Shown here piece by piece: positions 44,711-55,109 of a stretch of DNA of 64,000 nucleotides (position 1 is the stretch's first letter; every line of letters begins with the position of its first letter). Below the pieces are notes generated by a model. That model had not been told where the DNA came from and did not search any database. It saw only the letters and a program-made list of their open reading frames with translations. The DNA comes from Delphinus delphis (taxonomy: Eukaryota; Chordata; Mammalia; Artiodactyla; Delphinidae), in assembly GCF_949987515.2 (NCBI RefSeq), contig NC_082689.1, forward strand, positions 5,551,001 through 5,615,000, written 5' to 3'. A program made the translations under genes and the position numbers.

Positions 44711-44915
44711 ATTTTTTTTTTTTTGCGGTACGCGGGCCTCTCACTGTTGTGGCCTCTCCCATTGTGGAGCACAGGCTCCGGACACGCAGGCCCAGCGGCC
44801 ATGGCTCACGGGCCCAGCCGCTCCGCGGCATGTGGGATCTTCCCAGACCGGGGCACAAACCTGTGTCCCGGGCATCGGCAGGCGGACTCTCAACCACTGC
44901 GCCACCAGGGAAGCC
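44711..44915 (-). mobile_element. CHR-family SINE (short form) abutting Tigger1
   Basis: T run 44711-44724, head GCGCCACCAGGGAAGCC at the right end. The target duplication TGCCTGTTATT.. (from 44695 and from 44916) uses the right terminal repeat of the Tigger1 as target. Mutations include GTGTCCCGGGCATCGG for GTGTCCCCTGCATCGG. Confidence 0.96.
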
Positions 44916-45017
44916 TGCCTGTTATTTTTAAATAAATCATTTTTGTTTGTCTTTCGAAAGGATTCATCTTCAATTTCATAGAAACATTATTTCAGTAGTC
45001 ATATTTCATTTGTTTAT

Positions 45018-45049
45018 TGTAATTAAGCACCTTTAAATGCTTAATTACA
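45018..45049. other. Perfect 12-bp inverted repeat with an 8-nt loop
   Basis: TGTAATTAAGCA (45018-45029) and TGCTTAATTACA (45038-45049) are exact reverse complements around CCTTTAAA. It is AT-rich, so a cruciform is weakly favoured. Each arm carries TAATTA-like homeodomain-type sequence. Confidence 0.8.
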
Positions 45050-45231
45050 GTAACAAGTACAATAGACAAAAACAGATTTGGGAACGAATAAAATGCATTG
45101 GTCAAATTTAATTGGAAGACCTGAACAACACAATTACTAAGCTGGAAATCTACCCCCAATGCTAGAGAAAACACGTTATTTTCAAGTGCCTATAAAATAC
45201 CTGCAAAAACATTGATCGTGCTTTCGACAAA

Positions 45232-45263
<32 letters not shown>

Positions 45264-45465
45264 TGAAAAAAAAAATGTCCTAGTAAATTCCATAATGGAA
45301 TACATTTTGAAATAAGTAACAAAACCTAAAAAAAAAAAAATCCCATGTGATCGGAAACTAAACAATACGTTTGTAAATAAATAAAGATTTGGATTAAAGA
45401 TAAGCATGCTGAGGATTATCTCAAAAAAGTCAGAAAACTCTGTTTTGTAAAACCCAACACTTATT
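45050..45465. other. A-rich stretch with simple A/AAAAG runs
   Basis: Includes an (A)n run and AAAAG repeats at 45230-45275 and another A run at about 45328-45341. It looks like old retroelement tail sequence without a recognisable body. Confidence 0.5.
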
Positions 45466-45482
45466 TATGATTAATCTTCTTT

Positions 45483-45696
45483 TTCTTTTTTTTTTTTTTT
45501 TTTTGCGGTACGCGGGCCTTTCATGGTTGTGGCCTCTCCCGTTGCGGAGCACAGGCTCCGGACGCGCAGGCCCAGCGGCCATGGCTCACGGGCCCAGCCG
45601 CTCCGCGACATGTGGGATCTTCCCGGACGGGGACACGAATCTGCGTCCCCTGCATCGGCAGGTGGACTGTCAACCACTGCGCCACCAGGGAAGCCC
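45483..45696 (-). mobile_element. CHR-family SINE (short form)
   Basis: Long T run 45483-45504. The 16-bp exact target duplication TATGATTAATCTTCTT lies at 45466-45481 and 45697-45712. Changes include TTTCATGG for CTCACTGC. The clean duplication and long tail indicate a recent copy. Confidence 0.97.
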
Positions 45697-45789
45697 TATG
45701 ATTAATCTTCTTAGCAAACCAGGAAATATAGAGAATTCTGCAGCCTACAGCAAATATCTTACTCCATGGACAAACCTGCATCATCTGCA

Positions 45790-46245
45790 GATGATGTGAT
45801 TTTTCTGACAGAGACGGTCTCCTTGACCAGACACTAGTCAGGCTCCTCTGAGCCCTCTCCTGGACTAGACCTCACCCTGGACCTATAAGAAGGGCAAACT
45901 CTCATCAAAATGATTTTAACTCTGCCTACCAGCCTCTAGGGGAGCACAGGAGCTTAACTTCGGCAATCATCAGTTAGCAGAGAGATGGCCTCATCTCACT
46001 GACCAACTTCCCTGCCCACTTTTTATAATTTTCTGCTTCCCTTCTTTTCTCACACAGCCACTGATTCCTCCTCCCTTCTCCTTTGTTCTCCCTTTAAAAT
46101 GCCCAGTCGCCTCTGCACAGGTCAGAGTTGAGCTCAGCTCTGTTCTGAAGGCTCTCTCCCCTAGGGCAGTAGTCTAAGTAAAATCTAATTTGCTATTTTT
46201 AATGAGTCTGGGGAGTAATTTGACTCTCTATAATTAAACAACCAA
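45790..46245 (+). repeat. LTR-like element, family unresolved
   Basis: CTTGACCAGACACTAGTCAGG, TTTTTATAATTTTCTGC (a possible TATA region), TCTCCCTTTAAAATGCCCAGTCGCCTCTGCACAGGTCAGAGTTGAGCTCAGC and GGGCAGTAGTCTAAGTAAAATCTAATTTGC have the order of a retroviral-type LTR: TATA-like sequence, then R, then U5. I do not know the family name. Confidence 0.5.
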
Positions 46246-46264
46246 ACATAACTGACTATTTAGA

Positions 46265-47400
46265 AATAATGAGAGAGTTTAGAAATATTTCTAGATGCCA
46301 GAGCAAATTATAAAAATTCAATGGTGTTTTCCTACATGGATAAAATACAGCTAGAAAATATCATTGAAAATAAAATACAATTCACAATAGTAACAAAACT
46401 ATACCATATTAAAGAATTTCCTTGTACATAAAAACTCTATGAAAGAAAAAAATGTTTTGAAAGAATATATAAGAAAATTGAAACCAAAAATGTAAAACTG
46501 TTCTTTATATGAGATTACTTAACATTATAAAGATATCAATTCTCCCCCAATTCTTCTATAAATTCTAAGCAATTACATTAAAATTTTCAGATAGATTTTA
46601 AAAAATTTGATTCCTCTTATTCATTTACAATACATTTCATAATATATGGAAGAATAAAGATTCACAATAGCTAAGGAAAGCTTGACAGACATATTTTACC
46701 AAATTAGCACAAAGACATTGTATGTAATATAGCAGTGGGATAGGATGCCGTTTCTGGTCAGATGGTGGCTAATGGGACATGGAGATATCATAGTTTCCCT
46801 TAACTTGAGAACACGATGCAGGATAAAGATGGTATCAAGGGGAAAAACAGATTGTTTAGTAGATAGTGTTGGGTGAACTGGCTTATTATGGAGAGAAAAA
46901 CAACACTGGATCTTACATAATAGCCTCGATAAAGAAACATTCCAGATGGATTAAAGACCCAAACGTAGGAGAGATTATAAAGTCAAGCGGAAGTATATGG
47001 GAAAACATGCGATTTCAGCCAAGGTAGAACAACGGGAATCAGAGTTACCTTCCCATTTTAAAGAACTAAAAGAAGAACAAAATATATGAAACCATGGTTC
47101 AAACACTGGACCACACACGACAGAGAACAACAAACCCTGAGAACGGGGAAAAAACGAGGGACCCTTATGATGACCGCAGCGTGCTGCCTGGCGAGAGCGT
47201 GCAGACAGCAGGGCAGAGCTGAGAAACTCAGGCTGGGCCCAGAGCTTGATCCCTAAGTTGAGGGGATGAAGCGGCACCTCCCCCCATCCCACTCCTGGTA
47301 TTTACCCAAGAAAAATACATACGTATCCACACACAAACTTATGTACAAGACTTACACAAAGTATAAGTATTATTTATAATAGCATAAATTTTAAACTATA
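46265..47400 (+). repeat. Old L1M/HAL1 ORF2 region, upstream of a SINE
   Basis: AT-rich coding-like phrases are in order: AATACAATTCACAATAGTAACAAAACTATACC, GAATAAAGATTCACAATAGCTAAGG, CTTGACAGACATATTTTACC, GTGGGATAGGATGCC, GAACACGATGCAGG and ATTCCAGATGGATTAAAGACCCAAACG, then TATTTACCCAAGAAAAATAC. It is an L1 ORF2 3' half with many stops. It continues after the SINE at 47630-48100. Confidence 0.65.
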
Positions 47401-47411
47401 AAAATGCTACA

Positions 47412-47620
47412 GGGCTTCCCTGGTGGCGCAGTGGTTGAGAGTCCACCTGCCGATGCAGGGGACGCAGGTTCATGCCCAGGTCCGGGAAGATCCCACATGC
47501 CGTGGAGCGGCTGGGCCCGTGAACCATGGCGGCTGAGCCTGCACGTCCGGAGCCTGTGCTCCGCAACGGGAGAGGCCACAGCAGTGAGAGGCCCGCGTAC
47601 CCCCCCACACACACACACAC
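47412..47620 (+). mobile_element. CHR-family SINE (short form) whose tail is a CA repeat
   Basis: Head GGGCTTCCCTGG, otherwise typical. The tail is CCCCCC(AC)n instead of poly(A). The target duplication AAATGCTACA is exact (47402-47411 and 47621-47630), so the CA run lies inside the insert and replaced the A tail. The insertion splits an old L1. Confidence 0.95.
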
Positions 47621-47630
47621 AAATGCTACA

Positions 47631-48100
47631 AATTATGATTATAATAATCTGAAACTTGAAACAACCGAAATGTCAAATATTAAGTCAATAGATAGCCAAA
47701 ACTGTAGTATATCTATAGCATGGAATACCACTCACTAATTGCAAAAGGAACAAACTAACATACAACACGGATGAATTGCAACATAATTACACTGAATGAA
47801 AGAAGCCAGACAAAAAAAGGAGTACATACTAACGGTTCATGCTTAAAATTCTGGAAAATTCAAAATAATCTATAGTGACAGAAAGCAAATCAGTGATTTC
47901 TGGGGATGAGGGACGCGAAGGGATGTATTACCCAGGGTCGTGAGAAAACTTCTGAGAGTAGTTAACAGGTTCATTGTCTTCAGTGTGATCACTAAATAGG
48001 TGCATATATTTCTAAATTTATCAGATTATACACTTTAAATATGTACAGCTTATTATAATCAATCATACCTTAATCAACCTATTTTTTAAAAAAGCAAGGA
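47631..48100 (+). repeat. Old L1M 3' end, continuation after the SINE
   Basis: ATAGCATGGAATACCACTCACTAATTGC, ATACAACACGGATGAATTGCAAC, ACTGAATGAAAGAAGCCAGAC, GGGGATGAGGGACGCG and CATTGTCTTCAGTGTGATC are L1 3' landmarks continuing 46265-47400. It ends near 48095 with CAATCATACCTTAATCAACC. Confidence 0.7.
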
Positions 48101-48129
48101 AACAAGGGGGGCTCTGGACCAATGCAAAT

Positions 48130-48900
48130 GAAAGTACTTCTTAAAGAAAGCCAAACTGTAAGGAAGAAAAGTAAGATTTGATTATATCAGAATTAAAAGT
48201 CTATGTTCACTAACATACCATATAGGAAATGTCAACAGACAGATGAGAGATTAGTTAAGGATATTGGCAACATCTATAATGATAAGGAAGCAATATCATG
48301 AAATTACAATCTTGCTGATTCTGTGAATAAACAAGAAGACAGGAAGCCCAATGGAAAAATGGGCATAAATGTGAACAGGCAATTCATAGAAGAGGGAATC
48401 CTAACAGTTAACAAGAATATGAAGATAACCTCAAACTTGTTATGAACCAGAGAAATCAAGATAAAACCACAATGAGATGCCCCTTGTAGAATAATATCTA
48501 TATTTGCCGAGGATGTGTAGAAAGAGGGCCACGCGTGGACTGGTGATGGAGCTGTAGGTGGCTACAACCCTTCTGAAGAGCATATTTAGAACTCAGCCAG
48601 ATCACACACACGTCCTGTTGCCTCACAGTCCCACTCACAGCGTGCATCCCTAAGCGGTTCTCACGTAGGTCCTTGTGGGGACATGTGGAACAATGTGCTT
48701 TGCCGTATTTGGGGGCAGTTGGATATTGGAGGAAATCTAAGGGGTCATAACAGATGAGAAAACGGGATGGAGGCGTACCAAGGAATAGCTTCCAGGAGCA
48801 ATGCACTAGATATTCATACAGCAACTTAGAGAGGTTTTACAAATATAGTAAAACGGTAAGAGAGAATTTAATTGGAGCAAGAAACCACATAATTTATAAT
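48130..48900 (+). repeat. Second old L1 ORF2 fragment
   Basis: TTGATTATATCAGAATTAAAAG, GAGATTAGTTAAGGATATTGGC, CCCAATGGAAAAATGGGC, AACAGGCAATTCATAGAAG, GAGAAATCAAGATAAAACCACAATGAGATGCC and GGTGATGGAGCTGTAGG follow old L1 ORF2. The section from about 48660 becomes less certain. Confidence 0.6.
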
Positions 48901-48959
48901 TCGTGTAAATTAACCCTCCATCCCACCTCATTTTAATCAAAAGCGAGAGCTTGTGTCTT

Positions 48960-49143
48960 TTAATAATATAGTACTCATTATACTGAGTACTTATATATCT
49001 TTTTTTATTATATATCTTTTATAATATATTTATTATATATATAATTTATTTATAATATATATTATATATAATATATATAATTTATATATATAATTTATAT
49101 ATATATATAATTTATTTATAATATATATAATTTATTATATATC
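48960..49143. repeat. AT-rich (TA)n-type low-complexity tract
   Basis: About 180 bp of TATA, TAATTTAT and TTTATTATATAT variants with almost no G or C. A CHR SINE inserted at its right edge. Confidence 0.9.
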
Positions 49144-49345
49144 TTTTTTTTTTTTGCGATACGCGGGCCTCTCACTGTTGTGGCCTCTCCCATTGCGGAG
49201 CACAGGCTCCGGACGCGCAGGCTCAGCGGCCATGGCTCACGGGCCCAGCCGCTCCGCGGCACGTGGGATCCTCCCGGACCGGGGCACGAACCCGCGTCCC
49301 CAGCATCGGCAGGCGAACTCAACCGCTGCGCCACCAGGGAAGCCC
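49144..49345 (-). mobile_element. CHR-family SINE (short form)
   Basis: T run next to the AT-rich tract, head CCACCAGGGAAGCCC at 49331-49345. A three-base deletion appears in CGAACTCAACC (others CGGACTCTCAACC). The target duplication cannot be read because the left flank is low complexity. Confidence 0.95.
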
Positions 49346-49598
49346 TATTTGTCAGGTTTTATGCCTTTTTTTGTAACCTATGCATTTACTGTTCTACTTG
49401 CTCTAGGAAGCTGTGATTAATTTGCACGTCTAAAACCTTTTGCAAGGCACATGATTTAGTTTTCAGTCTGCTGGTTGTTACCTTCTCGTTTTTGAGAGAG
49501 GTAGTTTAGGGACAGCTCTGGGCTTTTCAATCAACTAACACATTTTAACCACAGCCCCACCATTAACTACCTTTGTCGTCAAAGGTAAGACATTTCTT

Positions 49599-50025
49599 TT
49601 TTTTTTCACACACACACACACTGCACTTTATTTTTACAAGAGATAAATAAACTGACACCAAGCATTGTAAATGGGTGACCACAACAAAAGCAACCATGAC
49701 TGCAATTACCAAACACAAAACACACTCACACTAGGTCATAATATTGACATTCAGTCCAGCATCCTCCACTGTAACAGCTCCTTTACTCTGCAGTGAAAAT
49801 TGATTTGTATATTGTTTGCCTCTGAATCCTTGTGGGATTTTTTTTTTAATTCAAACAGAAAGTCACAAGAATTATAATCCTCCTCATCAGTTCACTCAGT
49901 CCCATGTGATTCATTTCTTTTTTTCATCTTGATCTTTTGTTAGCACTGTTATGAATTCATCGGTTTTCCGTTAGAGTTCTGAAAATGCTTATTGATTCAG
50001 TTCAGCAGTAGAGTCAGTTACCAGG
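49599..50025 (-). pseudogene. Retrocopied mRNA 3' end (3' UTR only), parent unknown
   Basis: Read on the minus strand it ends TTTATCTCTTGTAAAAATAAAGTGCAG, a (TG)n run and a poly(A) tail (plus-strand T run at 49599-49606). The AATAAA (plus TTTATT 49627-49632) lies about 20 bp before the tail, as in a real mRNA. The target duplication AGACATTTCTT flanks the piece at 49588-49598 and 50026-50036. This is the mark of L1-driven reverse transcription of a polyadenylated transcript. No coding remains are visible within it, so only the end of the mRNA was copied. I do not recognise the parent gene. It may also be a repeat family I failed to name. Confidence 0.65.
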
Positions 50026-50036
50026 AGACATTTCTT

Positions 50037-51439
50037 AAGGCTTCAGTTTGTCCTCTCTAAAACAAATCCATCAGACAAAATGATTCATTCACTAGGAGTG
50101 TAATGGTAAAAAATAGTGTTTCACTAGATTTTCTGTTTATTTATTTTGTTTCCCTAATTAAAATATTTACCTACAATATGGCTAAAACAGCAGATTTTTT
50201 AGCTTTGGCTGAAATTACATCAAACTAAAGCGCTATTTAATTTATGCTGATCAGCTCAGATGGATGGGTTATATGTGTAAAATTGGCTCCTAAAGGTAAA
50301 AGCATAATTTATTAATACATGAAATTGGGGGACATAAAGTATCTTTCGAAAGACGTCTTTTTATTTGTATAACATCACGAAAGCATTTAGATTGCAAAGC
50401 CGCCTACAACATCATGAGCAGGGAGGAAAATGAAGACCGAGGTCCTATTTTAAACATGGAACCAACGGAGATGAAATCATTCTTTGGGGGGGTGAAAGTT
50501 CTGGAAATAAACAGGCCAGATTTTCCTTCCTAGCCCTTTCCCATTATGCTACAGTGGATTCAGGAAAAGATTACAATGATTACGACCTGTTTATTTCCAC
50601 CAGGGGGAAGTATAGTATCGCATATAAAGTGAAATAGTTTAACAAGTGGGGTAATGCGATAGCTGTGCCCCAAGGCGCCCAAAGAAGGTAGGGAAGCAGT
50701 AATTCTAAGACTAAGAGAATGGACCTTTCTTGCTGAATTCTTGTACCACGCGGGAAGGATTAGAGAAACTCTCGTGGAGAGATTCAATAAACTTTGTCCT
50801 GCATCCTCAGAAAAAAATCATAGTATTCTATAACTTTGAAAAAAAAGAAGTATTGCTATAAACCTCACCTTTGTATTACCTCTTTCTAATGTATACACAT
50901 CTTTTCCAAGTAATAGCAACTTCAACTTTCATCAAGGCTAACTGACCTGGTAGAAGAGTTGGATGATAATAACTGTGGATTTTAAAAATGAGTTTAAATA
51001 ATTTAGGATTTATTAAGCACGGGTCCTTGAGGGAAACTGTAGAAAGGGTAGCTGTGCAGAAGGCCCCCACAACTAAGGGCTAGAGTAGCTGGTACTGCAG
51101 GCGAGCAAAGGAGGGAGAACTGCAGAGTGTTTGAGACAGATTCAGGAAGGCGCCAGAGCCTGTGCTGGTCGTCCAGGAGGATGGGCAGAGGACGGCTGAA
51201 GGCGGGGGGTCGAGAGCCGCAGGCCTGGGGGAAGGCGAGCTCCAGGCAGGACCGTGGCCTGAGAGGCCTGGAGAGGGGGGTCTGAGTGCCAGGCCAAGGA
51301 TGAAGATGTGGCCAGACGTGGCCTGGGGACAGTGGCATTAGGGCAGGTGGGAGGACTGTGTACAGTGTTTCTGAATCTCATACAAGAGAGCCAGGTTCAG
51401 GCAACACTTTCTCAAGCTCACATCTCTGATCAAATAGAA
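50037..51439. other. No recognised feature
   Basis: AT-rich to about 51000, then GC-rich. The frame of 111 codons (51003-51338, reverse) lies in the GC-rich section and has no known motif. An AATAAA occurs at 50784-50789 (ATTCAATAAACTTTG), without a gene upstream. Confidence 0.45.
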
Positions 51440-51655
51440 AGAAAATCTCACACACTGCTATCTATAAGATAGATAACCAACAAGGACCACTGTACAGCAC
51501 AGGGAACTATACTCAATATTTTGTAATAACCTATCACGGAAAAGAATCTGAAATATACGTATATGTGTGTGTGTGTGTACATATATATGTAACTGAATCA
51601 CTGTGCTGTTCACCTGAAACTAACACAACATTGTAAATCAACGATACTTCAATGA
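51440..51655 (+). repeat. L1 3' end
   Basis: AAAATCTCACACACTGCTATCTATAAGATAGATAACC, AAGGACCACTGTACAGCACAGGGAACTATACTCAATATTTTGTAATAACC and AACTGAATCACTGTGCTG..CTGAAACTAACACAACATTGTAAATC match the L1 3' UTR; a TG run at 51564-51577 lies inside. Confidence 0.83.
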
Positions 51656-53371
51656 AAAACAAAACCAAACCAAGATCTCACGTAAAGGAATTCTCAAAAA
51701 CAGGTCATGAATGATTATTCAGCTGGTTTTCTCTGCCTGGTGAAATAGGCAGATGTGTCAGTGACCCACAGGGGCCTTCCCACCTCCCAGGGTGATACAA
51801 AGTAGCTCTAAGAAAAGAATTTAGAGGGAAAATGTTTCACACACTCCAGCAACGGTTGCAAACATTCCTTTTCTTCCTTTCTCTTTGCTTTCCATCTCTT
51901 CAGAGCCCCAAAGGTCTCCAATACCACCCCCTTTGCCTTTTCATCTCTCCTTCCATCCCCATCTTTCAGCCCCTTATTATATGAGTCATCTTAGCCTTTC
52001 TACTTTCTTTCAAGTTTCTTTCCTCTATAACCATTACCAGATTGCCCACAGCCAAGATCTTGAATCTGACTCAAGGCAAGTTTATCACCTGCCATGTTGC
52101 CAGCGCTATTTATATTTTGCATCGCCTTTGCCTGATGATATGATATTTTAAATATAAGGCTTCACCTACCTCAATACCATCTCTACTTTTTCCACCCTCA
52201 TCCCTCATATTTTGCGGTGGCCTCTGCTGAAACGACAGCAAAGCAGACAATAGCACGGCTTTGGCTTTCTTCATAGCCCTTGATCACCACCAACTTCTGT
52301 TTCAAGGACATGCATTTTCTCGTGTGTTTACCAGAACGCACGAGACTGGGACCACCACGGCTCGATGGCTCACACGACATTCCAACAGGAGATAATAACA
52401 GCATTAAAGCTCTGACATGGTGATGGCTCACAGACGTTCAGACGCAAATGAGCAGCAACGTGGTCCACGTAATTTTTTTAAAACGATGGATAGAAATTTC
52501 TGTTGACAGTTACAATGCCCTCATCATATGATAATCGCCCGGAGACAATTTAGAATTCACTCTGTTTGCCAGTTTGGGCATTACAGTATGCAATTCTCAG
52601 TGATTTTTTTAAAATTTAAGTTTGGGGAGGATCCATCTCATTTGGAGTGAGATTTGACACATCTTTTCTATATCCATGATTTTTGCTTCACATAATCCAA
52701 ACACCTAAAACAACACCGCATGGAAGGGCTTTTCCTTTGCAGCATGAAGGAGGTGGTGGAAGCAGGTGGGAGTGCGCTGCATGAAGCCTAAAGAAGCCCG
52801 GAAGCCTGTCCCAGCAGTGCCCCACAACGGGTAGGGGCAGGGAGGCTTGGGCTCTGCCCAAGTAGTGCAGAGTGATGGAACACAGAGAAGACCAGCAGGG
52901 GGCGCAGAGGAGCAGAGGCAGCATCCTGGCCTCCTGCCATCGTCCCACGCCGGCAGGTGGGCCAGCGGATGGTCTGGGGGGATGCTGGGGGCCATCTCTC
53001 CATCACCTCCCTGCCCAGCGAGAGGGACCCGGCTCTACCACGGGTTATTGCCTTGTCGGTGGCTGACCTCCAGCAAGGATGTCTGCAATTCACGCCAGCC
53101 AGGATTACTGCCGCCCCAACAGAGGGAGTGGGTGGGAATAAACCGAGCACGCTGGAGAGCTCTGAGCCTCTTCGCTCAAGTGCAGTCTCACCAGCCAGGA
53201 GTCCAGAGAGGGAGCGCTGTGCTGTGCTCTGACAGTACCCGTAGCATGGGAGCCTACCTTCCTCCCCCGTGGGGAGGTGCCTGGGGAGGTGAGGACTCGA
53301 GAGTCACTAGGATCAAGCTGGGGGCAGGCATCTTCCTGTGGAGGAAACAGAGCTCACTGACGTGAAGACAG
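51656..53371. other. Unassigned; GC-rich from 52690
   Basis: About 1.7 kb. Frames up to 172 codons forward (52847-53365) and 120 codons reverse (52788-53150) occupy the same DNA, as expected for GC-rich random sequence. No repeat or domain recognised. Confidence 0.45.
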
Positions 53372-53735
53372 AGAGACATTGAGAAAATACAGGGAATTGG
53401 CTCACACAATTGTGAGGGCCGGCAGGCCTGCAGTCCTCAGGACAGGCCGGCAGGCTAGAAACCCTCGCAAGGGTAGATGTTGCAGCTCGAGTCCAGACAG
53501 TCTGGAGACAGAATTCCTTCTTTGTCAGGGAACCTTAGGGTTTTCTCTTAAGGCCTCAACTGATTGGACAGGCCCGTCCACATTATGGAGGGCGATCTGC
53601 TTTACTCAAAGTCCACTGATTAAAAGACTAATCACATCTCAAAAAATACCTTCACGGAAACATCTAGATCAGTGTTTGACCAAACATCTGGGCACCATGG
53701 CCAAGCCAAGTTGACACACACAAAATCAACCATCA
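53372..53735 (+). repeat. Ancient interspersed repeat A, copy 2
   Basis: AGGGAATTGGCTCACACAATTGTGAGG, CCGGCAGGCTAGAAACCC, CAACTGATTGGACAGGCCCGTCCACATTATGGAGGGCGATCTGC, AAAGTCCACTGATTAAAAG and TTTGACCAAACATCTGGGCACC..GCCAAGTTGACACACACAAAATCAACCATCA. The final block is shared with copy 1 at 32485-32940, which confirms that they form one family. Confidence 0.75.
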
Positions 53736-53761
53736 TGCCAAGCGTATCAGTTTTTGATTTT

Positions 53762-53968
53762 ATTTTATTTTTTTTGGCGGTATGCGGGCCTCTCACTGCT
53801 GTGGCCTCTCCCGTTGCAGAGCACAGGCTCCGGACGCGCAGGCTCAGCGGCCATGGCTCACGGGCCCAGCCGCTCCGCGGCACGTGGGATCCTCCCGGAC
53901 CGGGACACGAACCTGCGTCCCCTGCATCGGCAGGTGGACTGTCAACCACTGCGCCACCAGGGAAGCCC
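53762..53968 (-). mobile_element. CHR-family SINE (short form)
   Basis: T run then GGCGGTATGCGGGCC; head CCACCAGGGAAGCCC ends at 53968. The target duplication AGTTTTTGAT occurs at 53749-53758 and 53969-53978. Forms an inverted pair with the copy at 54542-54749. Confidence 0.96.
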
Positions 53969-53979
53969 AGTTTTTGATA

Positions 53980-54528
53980 CTTTTAAATTTCACGTCACCT
54001 ATCTGGTGTCTGAGTTTTCACAATTTTCAGATCTGGGGGAAAATGAGTAAAGGATTTGGAAATGACCTGGCAGAGTAGTGGGATGAACTTGCTCCCAGCT
54101 GCAGCCTCCTGGTATGTTTCTCAAATTTCTATTTCAAGAGAGTGTATAGGATCCATTTGCATTTTTATCCTGCACACCATAAAAACTCTGCCACTTCCAG
54201 GGAATGAAAGGCCAGTCTTGGTTTTATTAAGATCGCAAATCTATGCTGGCAGCCTAGGCTGAAATGTTAGCTGTACCCTGAAATGCCTTTCTATTAAGAA
54301 GCTGGGAATATGACTTCTGGGACAGAGGCTGCCCTGTGATTAACAAAGAGTTTCAGCATCTGAGCGTTCACTTTGGGGCTCTTGTGTCCAAGAAACCACA
54401 TGTTCTGTAAGGCTTGGGTTATCATTTCACATCTGTGTCACTCCTGCTGGCTAGAATTCTTCCCTGGAAACCTGAGGACCCTATTTCACTGGAGAGTCCA
54501 TTGGATGACACTTAATTCTCCACTTAAA
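53980..54528. other. No recognised feature
   Basis: About 550 bp of apparently unique DNA between the two inverted SINEs. It would form the loop if they paired in RNA. Confidence 0.5.
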
Positions 54529-54541
54529 ACTATATTGACCA

Positions 54542-54749
54542 GGCTTCCCTGCTGGTGCGGTGGTTGAGAGTCCGCCTGCTGATGCAGGGGACACGGGTTC
54601 GTGCCCCGGTCCGGGAAGATCCCACATGCCGCGGAGCGGCTGGGCCCATGAGCCATGGCCGCTGAGCCTGCGCGTCCGGAGCCTGTGCTCTGCAACGGGA
54701 GAGGCCACAACCATGAGAGGCCCGCGTACCAAAGGAAAAAAAAAAAAAG
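54542..54749 (+). mobile_element. CHR-family SINE (short form)
   Basis: Head AGGCTTCCCTGCTGGTGCGG (mutated A box), B box GGTTCGTGCCC intact. Tail AAAGG then A12. The target duplication TATATTGACCA is exact at 54531-54541 and 54750-54760. Confidence 0.97.
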
Positions 54750-54779
54750 TATATTGACCACCGTGAAGGAAGGAAAGCT

Positions 54780-54960
54780 TTATAAGAAAATATAAAAACC
54801 TACTACGAGCTATCGAGACATGAAAAGACACAGAGGAAACTTAAATGCACGTCACTAAGTGAAAGACGCCAATCTGGAAAGGCTCCAGACGCTGTGTGAT
54901 TCCAACTCTATGACATTCTGGAAAGGGCTCAACTACAGAAGCAGTAAAGGGATCATAGCA
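54780..54960 (+). repeat. Old L1M fragment
   Basis: GACACAGAGGAAACTTAAATGCACGTCACTAAGTGAAAGACGCC, CTGTGTGATTCCAACTCTATGACATTCTGGAAAGGGC and GAAGCAGTAAAGGGATCA match the 3' end of old L1 ORF2/UTR. Confidence 0.7.
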
Positions 54961-55109
54961 TCAGGGGCCGTGGTCTCTTCCCTTCAGTGCTCTAGCCCAG
55001 CACCACTGCTGAGCCTCATAAAAAATACCTTTTGATGAATGAAGGAATGAACAAATGTGTGAATTAGCAACAAGTAAGTTTTAAAAATACTATAGACACT
55101 ATACAGAAA

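Noticed and set aside
52847..53365. 172-codon forward frame
   Set aside because: GC-rich DNA with a comparable frame on the opposite strand; no recognisable motif.
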